DNA of 64,000 nucleotides from Sipunculus nudus (GCA_026874595.1 CM049308.1:91701624-91765623), one strand, 5' to 3'. Counted from the stretch's first letter, positions 25,899 to 39,707 are shown. Translations and numbers: made by a program. The notes: generated by a model not told the origin, from the sequence alone.

Positions 25899-28800
25899 TC
25901 ACATGAAAATATTAAAGGTCATGTACCTGAATTTTAAATCTAAAGTTTAGGTTTTATGACAGGTATTTACTAAAACTTGACCTTTTGATATTATGCAAGT
26001 ATCACCCGGGAATACCCCTGTCGTAAGTTTAAATGCTTTCCTCTGATAATCTGGTCATATCAGGTCGCATGCACAGTGCATCTCACTTGCTGATTCTAAC
26101 AGGTGAAACATCTTCCCCTATCCATTCCAGAATTGTTTACCTTGTTCTTGTAAAAATGGTTGCCATTATAAATATTGTCTGTGGGAGTGTATCTATATCC
26201 CCCTTCCTACAATACATTTAGCGAAGGATAATACAACTGGTCAGTAACTTGAAGTAAGAGTTCGTAAAGGGATGAGAACCTCTTGCCCTTCCCTGTTTAG
26301 TACACATCAAGTGAAAACTGCATTCAGTGTGCTGGTTCGGGTAAAGGATGATGTCATACAGTGCTTTATTGGGTATGGAAAGAAAACTTTGGCTGGAGTT
26401 ACAAATGTGCCCAAATTCACCTCCAATTCGTTTCTGAGCAGGGGGCCACAGCCTTCTCAGCGTGTGACCTTAACTAGAACCAGCTGGCCCATTCAAAAAC
26501 AACTGTAACAGCAGCAGCCAAACAGAGCAACATGCCAATTGGTCTGATGAGAAAGTAATTAAGCCCTGCTGTTGGTGTACAGGCTTCTGGTCAGTTGCCC
26601 AATAGGTTTATCTGTTTGTGGTCATGGAAATGGGTTGACCTCTGTGCCTGTGCTGGCCATTCAAGTCATTCGCTGAAGTGCAGCGTCTGATAGAGGGGGA
26701 TCACAAGCAAACCAGGGGGTTGCTCCCGAGGTAGAAGGGGTGAGGGATCGACACCCACAGGTGAAAACGGTCCTCTAGTTGGTTACATCTATTTTTAAAT
26801 GCTGCAAGAACTCTTTGGTCGGCTCACCAGGGTCACTGGCTATAGCTTACGGGGTCTGTGTTTCTGTTCAAGCTGGGAAGTGGATGCAGGGTTATGGTGG
26901 TGTATGACTATCAGGGTATAAACCCTCTTCCAGGTCATGTGCCACTTTAAAGTATTTTGATGTGATAGAAAAATCAGAGCATAAGATAAATCATTGAAAG
27001 ATATTTGAAATGGTATATAGCTGATTCACTGAAATATGTATTTTTTTATATTTTGAATTGAATTCAAATTTTGTCATATTGTCAAATTTACATGGTAAAA
27101 TACCTCAGGCTTTGACCCACCTTTCTAAATTGAACTATTTATATTCCAGTGAGTCATAAGCCTTAAGCCAAATCATAGTGTTCATTATAGATTTTGGAGC
27201 TTAATTCCTGTATTGGAAACAAAAAAATATAAAACTTTAGTCGGATCTTGTGTGATTTCTTCCATCACTCAGAACAGAAAGCTTTCTGTTGGTCATTGTC
27301 ACTGCCATCAGTTAAGGGCAGAGATAATATATGTATTTTTTTTTATAATTCATTTGTCTAGTTTTATGTGAATGACTTTGAACATTGCTTTTCAAGAGGT
27401 GCTACTGCATGTTCATGTATTAGAATGTTGACATGCATGTAAAAAAATAGCGTTTTTGCAATGGCAAGACAGATTTCTCCAGATGGCTCCTGGGATCCTC
27501 CTCACTAACACACTGAAATTATCACCTACTGGTAGAGTAATCACACTCACTGTGGCAGCCAACAGGAGAAACAAGCCAGAAAGATCAGGTTTCTATGTTC
27601 ACCATGTCATGGCAGATGACCCCAGTAAACTAAACTCTGACAACAGTCTGTGGCTAATTAATATAAATACAGACCCTAGGACCTCCAGGACCTCTGCTGG
27701 CTCTCCAGGACCACCTTTGGATCCTTAGGATATCCAGCAGGTCCTAATATGGCTGGAATGCTGTACAAATTGTTTTACTTGAGGAGCTGAAGAACTCTTC
27801 TTTCATAATATTCTATTGATAATTTATGGTACTTGTGGTCAACTATACCATCCTATGACGATGATAACAAGCTTTTGCTGTTTTCCCAATTTTGTAACAA
27901 TGTTTAACTTTATATTGTGCCAGTGGACATAAGGAACCCAGTATCTTAATAGAGCGGGTGTTATATCACACTTATCAGCAGGCAGACATAGTAACTAGCA
28001 GATCAAGCAGGTTATTGAAAGTTTATGAACAGTACACATGTGATGTGAACATGAGATGTGCCCCAGACTCTAAACATAGTAGTACACTATCACTACAATC
28101 TGCTGTGTAGTAAAGCCATAGCCCAGTGACTGGATAGCAGCCAGCCATCAACCCTTACATACTGGGCCTGCTGCCTCAGTCAAAAGACCAGATTCACCCT
28201 CTCTGCCCCTTTCCTCTTTTCCACTACTTCAGGCTTCTCCAGCAGTTATCTGTTTGTCAGGGAGGGTGCAGCAGCAAGTCATTTGGAGGCCAGAAAGATC
28301 ACTTCTTAATAGGTGGTAATGTCAGTCTGAACTCAGGGAGTTTACATAGTGTAAACGTGCTCTTTGATGTGCATGTTGTGCTAATACTGGATAAAAAATG
28401 AGTTTAAAGCTTCCCTGTTGGTTACATCAGCAACTCAAGTAGTTCTGCTATGACTGCTTGCATTGTATTTTTAATACACTGTTGTGAAAAATTTGTCATT
28501 ATTTACCTGAGAATAAACCTGTTTTAAAATTAAATGTTTGCTCAAAGTTGTATTTAATCAGATAAACTATTTCTATTAGTGATTTCCAGGCCACTAGTTC
28601 AGTGTCATTTGTAACCGGCCTTCATGATAAAGTTAGCAGTATTTTACTGCGATGCTCCGTCATGCTTTAAAATAAGCTCTTTAAGCTAAATATAAATCAT
28701 ATATGTATTTAATCATGAGTTATTCCTATACACTGCTTACAAGTGTTTTCATAATAAAGTATATTTCAAATTTTCTGTTTTTCAATGTTATAATGATGAT

Positions 28801-29730
28801 ATATATTATATAAACATTTATTTTAATGTCAAATGATAAATGCATATTTATTGTTTCTGGTCTCCCTTTATCTATCTTAAATGAATTAAACTGCATCTGC
28901 ACCTGTATGATGGTAATGAATGATGTTGTCTTTGAATGTGTCTCCTGTGTTGTTTTTAACAATACTGTATTGTAGTGTATCTTCAAGTCAGGTGGATTCT
29001 TTGTCAAGAGTTTTTTTTTCAATCAGGACAAAGGATGACTCTTGTTTATGATGCATCCTTAATTCTTTGTTTTTGTCACTAGAAACTGATGAGAAGAATG
29101 CTACAGATTCTTCCCTAACTGATTTATGATTGTATTCATGAACTGTTTAATGACTTTATAAATCTGCTTGAGTCCTGGGACATTCCATTGAAAAAGATCT
29201 ATTTAATGTGAAACAGTTATTTTTAAATATAGCCTCACTGTTTATGTATCTGTCACACTCTTGGTTTACAATTTTCATTGGACAATGCATACACAAATTG
29301 TGCTGAAATATTTTCTTCCTAAATTTATCTGAATTAGCAATACCAGCCGAGTGAGCAATACCAAACTGAATAATCCTTAATAAATAACTCTCTCCTGCAA
29401 TCCTTTCATATAAATGGACAGCTTGTAATCAAATAAACATTTTCCCTCAAAATGAGCTAAGGAACAGTCAGTTAATTGCAGCAACTCTTATTGGTGTCCA
29501 TCTTAATAGAATACCCATGAGGATACTCAGGCTCATCAAGTAATTTTTCTTTAATTATCATAACAAATGGCACTTAGTTCATCAGGCTCAGATGAATCAG
29601 TACATTGGTTGCAACTGATCAAACTGACAGAAAAATTTAGTAAATTGAATATCAGCTGACCTAAAAATGTGTCATTACAGCTCATTAACCACCAAATTTG
29701 CTATTTTCTGTCAACAATAGCTTTACTGAC
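25899..29730. other. Gene-free DNA
   Basis: No supported genes. An open frame at 27456-27728 (90 codons) contains a proline-, serine- and threonine-rich end derived from a CCAGGACCTC-like local repeat (about 27672-27725) and has no known motif. Confidence 0.4.
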
Positions 29731-30330
29731 ATTCAACAGTGATATGGGTGTTATTGGCCATTCCATGAGGGCTGTCAGTGTGAAAGCACTGACCAACATC
29801 ACAGACCACTTATCAGGATGCCTTACCTGTTTGTAGCATGGCCTGTAGATACCTGGTTCATTTATCCTGTAGAGGCTGGAACATCATTAGCACTCCAGTA
29901 CTGGTCATTTGAGCTACTACTGTGGATTGAGCCACAGGCCATGCTGCTATCCTTGGAATGACAAATAGTTACACAGCAGCCTGTCTAGCCATCCAGGTAG
30001 GTTAACATACCAGCTGGTCAGATGACAGGAGTATGCTGCAGGAATGACCAGTGAGATGGGGCAGCTGGGGCTGACCGCTGTCAGGACTAATCAGAGTACA
30101 GGCCTCTTAGATATGACAACACCAGGATCCAAACACCGGTAAAGAACACTGTTATGGCCTGGAGCTCTTCTGATCTCATATAGATACTGCCCCAAGACAT
30201 GACAGCGGTATGTTCCTAACAGGAAGACACTGCCAGGAAGGCAGTACAAACATAACTGACCAGTCAGCAACTGACCTCAAGTATTCTAGGCTGGACACTA
30301 GCTGAGACAGCTGCTGAGGCTGTTCATGGT
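29731..30330. promoter_or_regulatory. Candidate regulatory stretch (E-box-rich)
   Basis: A unique, less AT-rich 600-bp stretch with three CAGCTG E boxes (near 30014, 30061 and 30307), flanked by A/T-rich DNA. E-box clustering fits bHLH-bound enhancers in general, but CAGCTG is a common word. This is inference from composition only. Confidence 0.2.
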
Positions 30331-33300
30331 GCCCTATAGCCTGACAGCAAACCTTAGGGCCTTGTCAAACTCTGCCATGTTAAGTAACAACATGTAAGTC
30401 ATTATCGTAATCTGATTTCCCACCAAACAGCTCTGAGTACTAAAAGGCAGGTCTGTTGTCATAACTAACCTTCCCTGTGGTCCAGTATTGATGTATGTGC
30501 TTGTACTGTAACAGTCTTTGATATCTGAATTTGTGCCCTTGTGGAATTTCAACTAAACTGTTCTGTATTCAGGCTGTAGCCTCTGCATAATGTCAGAGGG
30601 CAGTACAGTGAGGAGGGAGGAGATCAGAATTTGGTCTCCCCTCCCATCCCCACCCCCATTGTGTCAAAATATATTATATGTAAGTTACACTTATGAAACC
30701 CAACAATCTGCCAGTCTTTATCCAGTACTTGTTCTCAACAAAATCAAGTGAATCTATGATGCTTGTGTTAATTAAGAGTTGTCCTATAATGTATCGTTCA
30801 CTACTAATTTTCAGATGCTCAGTCCCATGATTATCAAATCTGCTCGCTGCCAAAATATAGATCATCAGATATCTGAAGAAATCAATGTTCCATTCTAAAA
30901 TGGAATTCTAAATAATTAAATTAAAGATAAAATGGCAAAAGGGAAATTTGACAACATCCATTTTCCTCAAGTCTCATTTTCCCAAACTTTCCCCTAGAAG
31001 AAAGCAAGAAGAATGTTATATAACAGAAAAATTATGATAGAGCTCAAGCCATGGCCGATGAACGAAACCTATTTAACTGTATCAGAATTCTTAAACAAAG
31101 AGATGTTTTAATGTTTAGAATTGTTTCCTTTTCAGGGGCAGCACTTGAAGGTTTCATCATTGAATGAAGCATTAATAAAAGTACAGAAAATCTGCAGGTC
31201 TTTAAAAAGAAAACCAGAAGAGGTTAATGTATTTGAGCCTCTGCTGCTACATGCTGTTTCTGCTCCGTTTGAGGATTGTGTGATCATTAAAATATAATCA
31301 TGGAGAATGAACAATTGCCAAGCACTATATAAACTCATCAGACAGCTGCAGCAGTACTGGGAAAAGCTCCAGCCAGGTCGTACACAACCATATCATACGC
31401 TCACCCAACCTGATGCCAGGCCCTGGAATATACTCGGAATATACTACCTCGCTGCATTAAGCACGTCGATGGTGTACAATTCACTCATCCCTTGTTTCTC
31501 TACAAAACACCACTAGCACTCTCTGATTGCTAAAGGCTGTTCTTGCTTTATTGTTAAATTCATGGCTTACAGCCATGCTGGTCTTAATAAAAAAATATTA
31601 CTGCAGCTCTAAGTCACCAAATGAAATGTTGTCTATTCCAGTGTCCCTTTGTTGCACCACCCCTACCCCTTCCATTGGTTTATTCACCCAGTGTCACAGT
31701 TTTTTGGTCTCGGCATGTTCAGTTTACAACCCCTTATGCTCTCTTTATTTCTTTATATTTTTCTTTTCCTAATTTGTTTGGTGTACTCAAAACTTATTGA
31801 ACCCCAAATTTAAGACTGCAAATGTAGAATTTGTTAATCTCATTCATTTTATAATCCATCATTCTTGTATGCACATGAAAAATTCTATACCAGTGCATTA
31901 GAAATTATTCAGACCAGTCTGAAAAGAATGAAGTTAAGACTGACACATGCAGAATGGTCCTAATATCTTGGTGGTCATATAAGACATGTGGTCTGTAAGT
32001 CTGGTTCTGCACTGTTTTTACGGATTCAAATGTATATATATATACATATATATATGATTCTGTGTTGTTATTATTATGCCCAGCAAAAAGTACTTAGAAA
32101 ATACTTGTATTTAGAGCTTTACCATATAACTTTAAAGCTACTGAAGCTGATGCCAGGTGTGATAGGAGCCAAGTCTGTGATCAGGGCCACATCGTAAATT
32201 TGGGTGTTACCTGGCTGGCTTGCAGGTTGTACTGTGTTGTACTTCATGGTTATTCCCTGTGGAACTACTTGTCTCTGGAGAGACAGACAGTAATGTATAT
32301 ATACAAATGACTGTCTGCCAGGATGGTGGCTGCACTTGGCTGATATACCTTTTTTTCAGGGAAATATATCTGTATTATAGAGTAGACACAACTAATGTCA
32401 GCGTGTATTATTATTCTTAGATCCCTGGAGGATGGGTTTTTTTTTTTTTTTTTCAAGAGAGTGCAGTTATCAACTGTTAGTATCCCAGTTACCAGAACAT
32501 GTTAGATAATTAAGGTCCACAATTTTGTGGGTCCATTTTTGTTCTAATAGATTTGGTGATTTTAAATCAGTATTTAACCTATGAATATACTTTCCATATA
32601 GATTTATGTAATTTAATATTTCATTCGTCAGTTATCTTTTTTCAAGTATTTAATGTAAACTTTGCATTTAGTGTACCGTTGCTATTTTTCATACGTATTG
32701 CTAGACGTGGCCTTACATAGGCTTACTTATCCATGTTAGTACAACTGATAATGCCAAGGTAAAAAATAAATGTCAGAATAATCCACTTGGTACAATATAC
32801 ATATATCCTTACATACATAATCCATTATGTCAATAATGGCAGTGGATCTGTGCTGTAATTCCTAACTATGGTATTATTACATGGTTTCCAGGGTGAGTTA
32901 AAAACTGTGCTGACACCCATTAAAGAGACCACATAATCTTGTAATGAGCTGCCTTGACATCAGTATGATTATACCTTGTAAAATATACATGATGAGAGTA
33001 AACCATAATATGAAGTTTGCACCCAGCAAGACTGTAAATTCAGAGCAGTGCTTCACAAAACTCAATATTTAAAGGGGCCTATTCTGATATCTGACGTCTT
33101 TTAACTAAAGATAATCCCTTGGACCTTCTAAAAATAGGCCAGAAAATGCGGACCCCCACTTCACACAGCCTGTTAGTTTTATTTATTTCCACATGTTTTC
33201 AACATTTGGGGTGGACCTGCCAAAAGAGCCCAGACAAATTCAACAAGGACATATAGCGCCAAGTCAGACCAACCAGAGGCTGCAAAGGGTGTTTTTTTTT

Positions 33301-33532
33301 AAAATTACCAGTATAGTGAATCTTCAACTTCTGTGTATGTATGCAACCAACCACCTTAGATTACATATGTTTTTACCAGTTGTCGGCATTGCTGTGTTTT
33401 CTAACAACTTGATGGATGGTTTTGTTATACATGTATCCTCTGGAGATTGAATTTGTAAAGGATGCATATCTTTAAGGGTGTTTTCTGTTTAGTTATTATG
33501 TGTGAAATTTTTCTACTTGTGTGTATTATTGA
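30331..33532. other. Gene-free DNA with simple repeats
   Basis: Includes a TA-rich run at about 32031-32055 and a T run at 32437-32453. Several open frames of 63-81 codons have no recognisable product. Confidence 0.45.
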
Positions 33533-33689
33533 ATAACTAGGGACCCATGGGTCTTGACGCTCAGCTGCATTTGTCTATAAGGATATATGTTTATGAGGTT
33601 TTCCAAAATATTGGTCTTGTGATCAGTTTGAAGCCAACCTGTCTACCCAAACTGGAGTTATCATCCATAAACTAATTTGTGAATGGTTG

Positions 33690-34870
33690 GGCCCTGTGAC
33701 CTTAACCTCTGACCTAGTGACCCCAAAATCAAAAGCAAACTTCCCCCGTTTGCAGGTGCACCACATGTCGATGATGAAAAGTGTGGCTTAAAATGCATCC
33801 ACAATCTTTCTAAAGTAGTGGGTCCTGTGACCTTGACCTTTAATCTCATGACCCCAGAATCAACAGTTCTTACTTTAGTGGTGGGCCATATATAAGTCAA
33901 GTTTGAAACCAATATTTCAAACCAAACTGATGTTATCATCTGGAAACTAATATTTGGATAGATGGCCCCCATGACCTTCACCTTTGACCTTGTGACCCAA
34001 AAATCCATAAGTTACTTCCACTATTAGCAGGTGAGCAACATCTGGAAGATAGAAGGTTTGGGACAGAAAGTTTGGCTAAAAACACATCAACAATCTTTTT
34101 AAAGAAGTGGGTCCTGTGACCGTGACCTTTGGCCTTATGACCCCAAAATCAAAAGAGTTCTTACATTATTGGTGAGTCATATTCAAGTCAAAATTGAAAC
34201 CAGTATGTCCATCCAAACTGGAGTTATCATCCAGAAACAAATATGTGGACAGATGGGCCCCTGTGACCATGACCTTTGACCTTGTGACCCTCAAATCAAT
34301 CAGGTTCTTCCCCTATTGGCAGCTAAGCTATATGTGCAAGATAGAAGGTCTGGGATGAAAGGTTTGGCTTAAAATGTATCAACAATCTTTCTAAATAAGT
34401 GGGTACTGTGACATTGACCTTTGACCTCATGACCCAAAAATTGAACAGAATCTTCCCCTATTGACAGGTTAGCAACATCTTGAAGATGGAACATTTTAGA
34501 TGAAAAGTTTGGCTTCAAATGCATATGCATTCTTTTTAAAGAAATGAGTCTGTGACCTTGACCTTTGACCGTTGGACCCCAAAATCAACACGGTTCTTAC
34601 TTTAGTGGCGAGTAATATATAAGTTAAGTTTGAAACCAATATGTCAAACTAAATTGGAGTTATCATCTGGAAACTAATTTGTGAACAGATGGCCCCTGTG
34701 ACCTTGACCTTTGACCATGTGACCCCAAAATTATTTATGCTCTCCCCATACTGGCAAGTCAGCTAAATGCCCAAAATGAAAAGTTTAGGATGAAAAGCTT
34801 GGCTTAAAATGCAGCCATAATCTTTTTAAATAAGTGAGGCCTGTGACCTTGACATTTGACCCCAAATCAT
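33690..34870 (+). repeat. Array of about nine 145-bp units with nuclear-receptor-like direct repeats
   Basis: Units are marked by GTGACCTTGACCTTTGACCT-like cores near 33705, 33826, 33970, 34118, 34263, 34407, 34552, 34698 and 34843, giving a period of about 144-148 bp after the first. Two unit types are mixed. One carries GGCTTAAAATGCATCCACAA, the other AAACTGGAGTTATCATC. The reverse complement of the core, AGGTCAAAGGTCA, is a DR1 direct repeat. Confidence 0.9.
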
Positions 34871-34980
34871 ATATGTTAGAACTTGCTTTAGTGGTGGCCC
34901 ATACGTAAATCAAGTTTGAAATCCATATGTCAATACAACCTGGAGTTATCATTTGGAACCAAATTTGTGTGGATGGACGC

Positions 34981-35022
34981 ATGGACAGACAGACAGACAA
35001 ACAGACAGACACACAGACAGGG
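34981..35022 (+). repeat. (ACAG)n microsatellite inside family A copy 2
   Basis: GGACAGACAGACAGACAAAC-like run between the last array unit and the core. Copy 3 has only a short version at the same place (about 55520-55550). Confidence 0.9.
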
Positions 35023-35164
35023 TGATTACTATATGGGATCAACTTGTGATCAATACACACACCAGGTTTTGGGACACTAGATGTAATTACAGCTGAGAAA
35101 CTGACATGATTGTTGTCATTTTATAGTAAAAAAAAAAAGAAAAATATTCGTTAAAATATCAAAA

Positions 35165-35285
35165 AATACAGGTGGCGCCACAACTTTTCAAGAACTGACA
35201 AAACTAGTCCTAGTCAATATTCAAGGCACGATTCATGACAATATATGCATTAATTAACAAGATATTAGAGGTTTTGAATTATATT
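35165..35285 (+). repeat. GGTGGCGCCAC core module (copy 2)
   Basis: Begins ATACAGGTGGCGCCACAACT and continues with AACTGACAAAACTAGTC and a CATGACAATATATGCATTAA segment. Homologous stretches begin near 55692, 60164, 60490, 60816 and 61766. It is shared between family A and the separate inverted-repeat element at 59.9 kb. Confidence 0.8.
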
Positions 35286-35289
35286 TTTG

Positions 35290-35440
35290 ATTATTCTGGG
35301 GGGTACTTTCAAGCCCCATAGCTCGGCAGATATAGGTCATAGTGACCTAATTTCAGGTTTCCAAGGAGGTTTTTTATTGACCTCCTTGGATGTTAACTTA
35401 GAAATTTCTAGGACCAGCAGTTACGATTTGTGCCCTGCTT
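35290..35440 (+). repeat. 3-prime module of family A (copy 2)
   Basis: Starts ATTCTGGGGGGTACTTTCAA and ends TACGATTTGTGCCCTGC. The plus frame is open here across the module (open frame 35287-35508), as in copies 3 and 4. Confidence 0.8.
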
Positions 35441-35532
35441 ACAGACGACCAGAAGGACAGACAGCCGGACGGACGACGGACAAAGCACCATTCCTATACC
35501 TTAGTTGACTTACAGTCAGCTGAGCTAAAAAT

Positions 35533-37849
35533 GATTTGATTAAAATAATTCTAGTAATTTGACTGTTAGATCTTGTGGTATCTGCATATATTTTAAGGTA
35601 AAGGAATTTTTTTCAAGTTATATTAATACATCAGTATAAGGAAACATCTCAGTCAATTTTTTAAACCAAACTTTTATTTTCTTAAGGTAAACAGTACCTG
35701 TACTTTTTTAGATACTTTTTGATATTTCAGATAATTGTTAATTTAAATATATACAGTGTGCCACATATTCTAGTATTTCAACTGGGACAAGCAAGTGCAT
35801 GAAAGGCAGATATTCTCCGACAGAGACAAACCATTTTGTTTATATCAGATGACTTTTGGCTATGTTACATTTCTGTTTGTTGAACAGTGTTTAGTGTTTG
35901 TGATGCTGTGTTTTATCAAACCCCTTTTAATTGATTTGACCAAATGTGCTGATATAAACATTATAAAGACATAACCGGTTGTTCATGGGACCCATTACTG
36001 TTATAATGCAGATGTAAGCATGTATAGACATGCCTCACAGGAGAATTGCCTTTATTACATTTCCACTATTTTTACCAGTAGTGTGCCCCATGCAACCTTA
36101 GCTGGCAGCTTTATATAAACTCAGTGTCTGTAAAACGAACCAGATGAGAGTACAGGGGTTGAAAATACTAAGCATTAGATGTCCAGGTACATTCTAAATT
36201 TACGTAGGCATATAATAATATATTGTATTTTGAAACCCAGATAGCTGCTCCATTTCTTTTTACATTTAAAACTGCAATGTATGCAGGAGTTATGGTATAT
36301 CCTGACTAAACAAAAGTTCATGTCACATTCTTAATATCCTAGTTCTAACACATAATTAAAAGCTTTTTATCCATTCCCTCTTCTGAAAAAATATTATTTC
36401 ATAACCAACTATAGAATAAAAATTAACACTGATAACCTATTCATTCGGTAACAGGACTGTGAACTACAAAATCATATTAAGAGTCATTAGATTACCTTTT
36501 GAAGAACAAGCAATGTTCATTTTTGTTGCTGCTGTTTAGTATTATGAAGAGATGTAGCAGAGCTCGGCATTTACATGTACTTGCAAAGTCACCAAAGGCT
36601 GCTGAAACTAACTTAAAAATGACCTGCCTCAGTATTCAGGTTAAAGTGTCTATGCATGTCTTTTACATGATTTACAATTAGGAAAAAAAATTAATTTTTT
36701 AGAATTATATTATCATAAAATAACATTCAAAAGTGATCCAGCACGGAAAGTCAAATCAGGACAACAGCTGTTATATCATTCATTTGAATTGATGAATTTG
36801 TCTTTCAAGCTATACCTTCAATTTATGATTTTCATCAGTATGTAACCCAATAAAGTACAAATCATTTTGTTAACTTACAATAATGCCATGTGATTATACT
36901 GCTTTACTCCATTGGGCCAGTACATTGGTTTTGATGATTTCAGTCCTGGTTGTAAAGTGTTGTGCATATATCCCATTAAGGCCCTTGCAATTAGATAAAT
37001 CCTATAATAATTTACAGAAATACTTTTGAATGGGATCTGTAATTATTTGATTTTTAACAGTCCTTCAGGCTAGTAAAAATATCCCATGAATGGTGAGCCC
37101 TGCTGTAGTAGTAGTATGTGTATATCCTGTAAAACTCATACGAATTATGTGGTTTATTCCATATGGTTCCCATTATTCTGAGACGGCTGGCCTTAATCAT
37201 TAACTGTGAATTAAAAAGCCAACAAATATGTAATCTCTGCAGCAATGTTAACTGCATCAGGCCTGTTTGCACTGAGTGACCTATAGAGTCCACAGCTGTC
37301 CTCCAAATGCTGCTTAAGAATGCTGTAAAATCACTGTGACAGAATTAAGGTCGGATGGGAACAATGATTTTACCCCCAACAAGCCTTAACAAGGTACACA
37401 AACAAGTATGTCTCTCTCCTGGCTAGTCTTTATTAAAACGGTCACTGTTGAATTAGTCCAGTACATAAACTTTTCTGATGATAGGGGCTTGGCCGTTGGT
37501 TAACAGAGTGCACATGTGGGGGTGAGTATATGTATATGTTTATAAATTATTACCAGCTAGATTCTGTTGTTTATCCTCTTGCTGCAGGGAATGTCTGAGT
37601 TTTGACTGTAGAATATCAATAAACATCCGAGCTATAAGTGGTTTGAGCATGCAGCCATCAGACCTCCCATATATACCATCCATGGTTCAGTTCATACACA
37701 TATTCCTTTATAATTCACAAATAGTATGGTAAATCATTAAAAGCAATAACCCCAGGACAGTTTCCTAGATTTGTGCATATTAAATAAAAATAAAATCCAT
37801 TTCCACAACAATAATTCTATGAAAACTGCAAGCAAGGCAGTTACTTACA
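35533..37849. other. Gene-free AT-rich DNA
   Basis: No genes or element ends. Short open frames only (60-79 codons). Confidence 0.45.
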
Positions 37850-38392
37850 ACAAAGAAGGTTACTTACATCCAATTTTGTTGGATTTTACCTTGAAGATTA
37901 AGGTCAAGGACACCAGTTTTCAAATACTAGTACCACTCAGAAACTGGTTGAAACAATTTTCATCAAAGCTGAGAGGAAATGTGCAATACAGCATAAGTTA
38001 GGGTATATTCACATGAAATCCTATGTTTCTACCAATGTGACCATAATGATAAAATTCAAGGTCACAAGTTTTCAGAGTTGTCTGGGTTACAAGTTTTCAG
38101 ACTTGTCTGTGATATTCATTGAACAATTTGTAAATCAAAGTTCAGATGAAATATGCAATACTTTACCTCAAACACGGTGCTAAATAGCATGTCTTCACTT
38201 TGTAGTTCATAATTTCAAGTTTTCATGGAGATTTTACCAGGATCTTTCTGGATGTACAGTTTAGATGTTCCTAAGTCTGATGGTTAGGATTTTTGCCCTG
38301 CTAATGGACCACCAGACAGTTGGATGGAAGATGATATGCAAAGATCCATCTCTATAGCTCAGCATGACTGAAAGTCAGCTTAGCTAAGAAAC
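37850..38392 (+). mobile_element. Family A element, copy 5, truncated and diverged
   Basis: Only the 3' part is clear: GGTTAGGATTTTTGCCCTGC (about 38281), a degenerate tail, CTATAGCTCAGC, the hairpin TGACT-GAA-AGTCA (38365-38377) and GCTTAGCTAA ending at 38387. Upstream, AAGGTCA-type words (near 37900 and 38060) suggest decayed array units. No 5' palindrome is found, so the left boundary is approximate. Confidence 0.6.
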
Positions 38393-39298
38393 ATCATGTG
38401 ATTAGTAAATTATGACAGTAAACAGTGGCAGTAAACAGCTCTCAATTGTTGTGTGTCCAGGATGATTGGGAGTATGACTTGTAACCGTACCTAGACCAAG
38501 TGCAGGTCTTGGATAGATATATTGACAGGTAAAATGTGAACATGAGTATAAGAAATGAAACCATAATCTCCAGTGCAAGAAGCTTGAAGAAATGGATCAA
38601 GGCGCAGTTATCATAATATGTCTATTTCAAATTGATCAAAAGTTTGACACGGTAATGTGTATAGGGAAAAACAGAATGGAGAAAATCTGGTTTTATTTTC
38701 AAGAAAAATGCCCATAAACCACAAGAGGTGATGTATACTAAGCCTTTATGAAGAGACTAGTGGTGTGCCAGTGATATATTTTATGGGTCCATATACTACG
38801 CCTGAGTTCCAGTCCATCTTTAATGAGTTGTTTGAATCAGGAAGGGTGCTTTCAGTGTAAGTCACCATTTGCCTTACTTTTGTGGTTCCTAGAACTGTGT
38901 GACAGATGTACCCTTGTGCACTTAATCACAGGTTTGGATGGAGAAACAAACCACATTCATTGTCTTTCAGACTATGGAACTGTGCCAGTTGTTTTTGTAA
39001 AGGCTGATCATTAATGTAACATGTAACAGCTGTGAAAACAGAGGAGAGATAGTTTAAGGATCTTCAGCTGGCTGGTATTATTAAGATAGGCATTCATTTT
39101 TTTTTATTTTGTGTGATAAGATCTGATGTAAATTTGTATCAATGTGCACAGCTTTTCAGTGCATGTAGTACAATTTATTCTTATTTTCAAACTGTAACTA
39201 ATGAATAAAGTTTTTATCGACCCAAGACTGTACACTATATATTAAGCTTTATTTGAACTGTGCCAATATATTAGTCTGTGTAAACTCTTCTTTTGCAG
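38393..39298. other. Gene-free unique DNA
   Basis: Nothing recognised. Confidence 0.45.
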
Positions 39299-39707
39299 CC
39301 TTTTACCAACACTGACTGTACAGCCTCAGGCCAATAACATCTGAAAAGTCTCATTCCAACACTGACTGTACAGCCTCAGGCCAACAACATCTGAAAAGTC
39401 TCATTCCAACACTGACTGTGCAGCCTCAGGCCAACAACATCTGAAAAGTCTCATTCCAACACTGACTGTGCAGCCTCTGGCCAACAACATCTGAAAAGTC
39501 TCATTCCAACACTGACTGTGCAGCCTCAGGCCAACAACATTTGCAAAGTCTCATTCCTAAACTGTCTGTGCAGCCTCAGGCCAACAACATCTGCAGATTC
39601 TCATTCCAACACTGACTGTACAGCCTCAGGCCGAAAACATCTGCAAAGTCTCATTTCAACACTGACTGTGCAGCCTCAGGCCAACAACATCTGCCATCTC
39701 ATTCCAA
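39299..39707 (+). repeat. 50-bp minisatellite, eight units
   Basis: ACTGACTG (or ACTGTCTG) recurs at 39311, 39361, 39411, 39461, 39511, 39561, 39611 and 39661, an exact 50-bp period without indels. A unit reads ACTGACTGTGCAGCCTCAGG, then CCAACAACATCTGAAAAGTC, then TCATTCCAAC. Because 50 is not a multiple of three, the reading frame changes every unit, which argues against a repeat protein. The open frame at 39518-39739 is a by-product. Confidence 0.95.

Larger units (their letters stand above)
33533..35532 (+). mobile_element. Family A non-autonomous element, copy 2 (about 2.0 kb)
   Basis: The left end has AACTAGG and the palindrome GACCCATGGGTC (33542-33553), then TTGACGCTCAGCTG. The right end has the GGAC-rich tail (about 35450-35485), a hairpin TGACT-TAC-AGTCA (35506-35518) and GCTGAGCTAA with CTAA at 35525-35528. 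The interior is, in order: about nine units of a 145-bp array (33690-34860), an ACAG microsatellite, the GGTGGCGCCAC core (35168 on) and the 3-prime module. It is collinear with copy 3 at 54.4-56.0 kb, with one extra pair of array units here. No transposase frame is visible. Confidence 0.78.

Noticed and set aside
26740-26760. GGGATCGACACCC as an inverted B box of another SINE
   Set aside because: No A box at the right distance, no tail and no flanking repeat.
33661-35060. Minus-strand frames with recurring KVKVTG-like words, also at 13702-14278, 54543-54758 and 55375-55602
   Set aside because: They are translations of the 145-bp array. The period is not a multiple of three, and the frames break and shift between units.
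39299-39707. CRISPR array
   Set aside because: Direct repeats are head to tail without unique spacers and the context is eukaryotic.
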